From Algoriphagus faecimaris (lineage in GTDB: Bacteria > Bacteroidota > Bacteroidia > Cytophagales > Cyclobacteriaceae), in NCBI RefSeq assembly GCF_900101705.1, contig NZ_FNAC01000036.1, positions 1 through 52,392 on the forward strand: 52,392 bases of DNA. The letters are read 5' to 3'. Below are positions 52,042 to 52,392 of this stretch, in pieces. The notes under the pieces were generated by a model. The model searched no databases and was not told where the DNA came from. It saw only the letters and a list, made by a program, of their open reading frames with translations. The position numbers were made by a program, and so were the translations under genes. Every line of letters begins with the position of its first letter. Position 1 is the stretch's first letter.

Positions 52042-52392
52042 GGCTCTAGATGATTTATAGTGGGTAACTGGAAACTGATTTAGGGAAAGTATCTATTTTA
52101 GTTTCATGAACAGCAATCAGATTTTTGAGATGGCCCTAGGTCTAGAGAAGCCATGGCATGTAAAGGAGATAATAATGACAAAGCCTGAGGCTGGGCACCA
52201 CGGCCAGATCGATATATATCTTGACTTCGAGAAGGGTTTTAAATTCCCGAACGGGAAGACCCATGATACGGTCGAAAGGACCTGGCAGCATCTCAATTTT
52301 TTCCAACATAAATGTTTCCTTCATGCACGGGTTCCCAGAGTACAAACAGCTGATGGCAAGACCGAAACTGTAAAAGTCCCCTGGGCAAGGCC
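52042..52392 (+). mobile_element. Left end of an ISL3-family insertion sequence (cut by window)
   Basis: The segment begins with GGCTCTAGATGATTTATAG, resembling the GGCTCT start of ISL3-family terminal repeats, and holds the beginning of a transposase gene. The eight bases before it (GATTTTTT) are the candidate target duplication. GC content rises from the AT-rich flank into the element. The right end lies outside the window, so repeat and duplication cannot be confirmed. Confidence 0.65.
52106..52392 (+). CDS. ISL3-family transposase, N-terminal part
   Basis: Open frame without a stop to the window's end, beginning 'MNSNQIFEMALGLEKPWHV'. The 'KPWHV', 'GQIDIYLDFEKG', 'WQHLNFFQHKCFLHARVPRV' and 'VKVPWAR' segments match the N-terminal DNA-binding region of ISL3 transposases; the DDE catalytic part would follow beyond the window. 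Partial at the 3' end because of the window boundary, so whether it is intact is unknown. Confidence 0.85.
   Translation, partial: MNSNQIFEMALGLEKPWHVKEIIMTKPEAGHHGQIDIYLDFEKGFKFPNGKTHDTVERTWQHLNFFQHKCFLHARVPRVQTADGKTETVKVPWAR

Noticed and set aside
52142..52345. Minus-strand open frame at the right edge
   Set aside because: It is antisense to the transposase frame, which shows clear ISL3 family features.

Overview
The window looks like chromosomal DNA of a Bacteroidota bacterium, most like the Cyclobacteriaceae/Algoriphagus type. This rests on type IX secretion C-terminal domains, TonB receptors with CarboxypepD-like plugs, -7 boxes of the TAnnTTTG type, weak Shine-Dalgarno usage, a MoaC-MoaB fusion and a clade II (Sec/lipoprotein) nitrous-oxide reductase cluster. 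This placement is by inspection, not by a database search.

Layout. 1-315: a chain of small hairpins. 316-4247: a single-chain type IIG-like restriction-methylase with two AT-rich small membrane-protein genes downstream. 4248-4943: intergenic repeats. 4944-10059: an operon of hybrid histidine kinase, response regulator, membrane-anchored helical protein and processive family-2 glycosyltransferase (probable exopolysaccharide). 10223-16552: a 2109-residue T9SS-secreted protein with 14 GloVer-type repeats and HYR modules. 17406-25047: nitrilase-family amidohydrolase, five-PAS sensor protein, secreted metal amidohydrolase and a TonB receptor. 25453-34279 (minus strand): rrf2, ric/scdA, a haem-copper-like membrane protein running in frame into a cytochrome c lipoprotein, nosZ, a 195-residue membrane protein, nosL, nosD, nosF, nosY. 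34453-42493: a DUF1905/YdeI-like protein, convergent with a tetR-tolC-MFP-RND operon whose last gene is a pyruvate-kinase-like protein. 42750-44735: alpha/beta hydrolase, ECF sigma factor and a membrane protein. 45158-49431 (plus strand): a second rrf2 followed by an unusual cbb3-like oxidase operon. 49613-50700: hemerythrin-like and HPP proteins, convergent. 50972-51883: moaCB. 52042-end: left end of an ISL3-family insertion sequence, cut by the window.

How it fits together. Two Rrf2 regulators with the same Cys-x6-Cys-x5-Cys cluster motif, one before the ric-nos genes and one before the cbb3-like genes, suggest one nitric-oxide or redox-responsive programme. I found a shared near-palindromic 12-mer, GATAAAAANATC, just upstream of ric, of the first rrf2 and of the cbb3-like operon. 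A looser version overlaps the promoter of the second rrf2. Together with Ric, a hemerythrin-like protein, an HPP membrane protein (a family that includes nitrite transporters) and a molybdenum-cofactor gene, the right half of the window reads as a nitrogen-oxide/low-oxygen respiration and stress region. No nitrite reductase, canonical nitric-oxide reductase or nosR is visible here.

The best candidates for something undescribed are the shared operator linking nos and the oxidase, the compact oxidase operon (CcoO fused to a second cytochrome c domain, no ccoP/ccoQ/ccoS/ccoG, three small companion genes), and the missing stop codon between the haem-copper-like membrane protein and the cytochrome c before nosZ.
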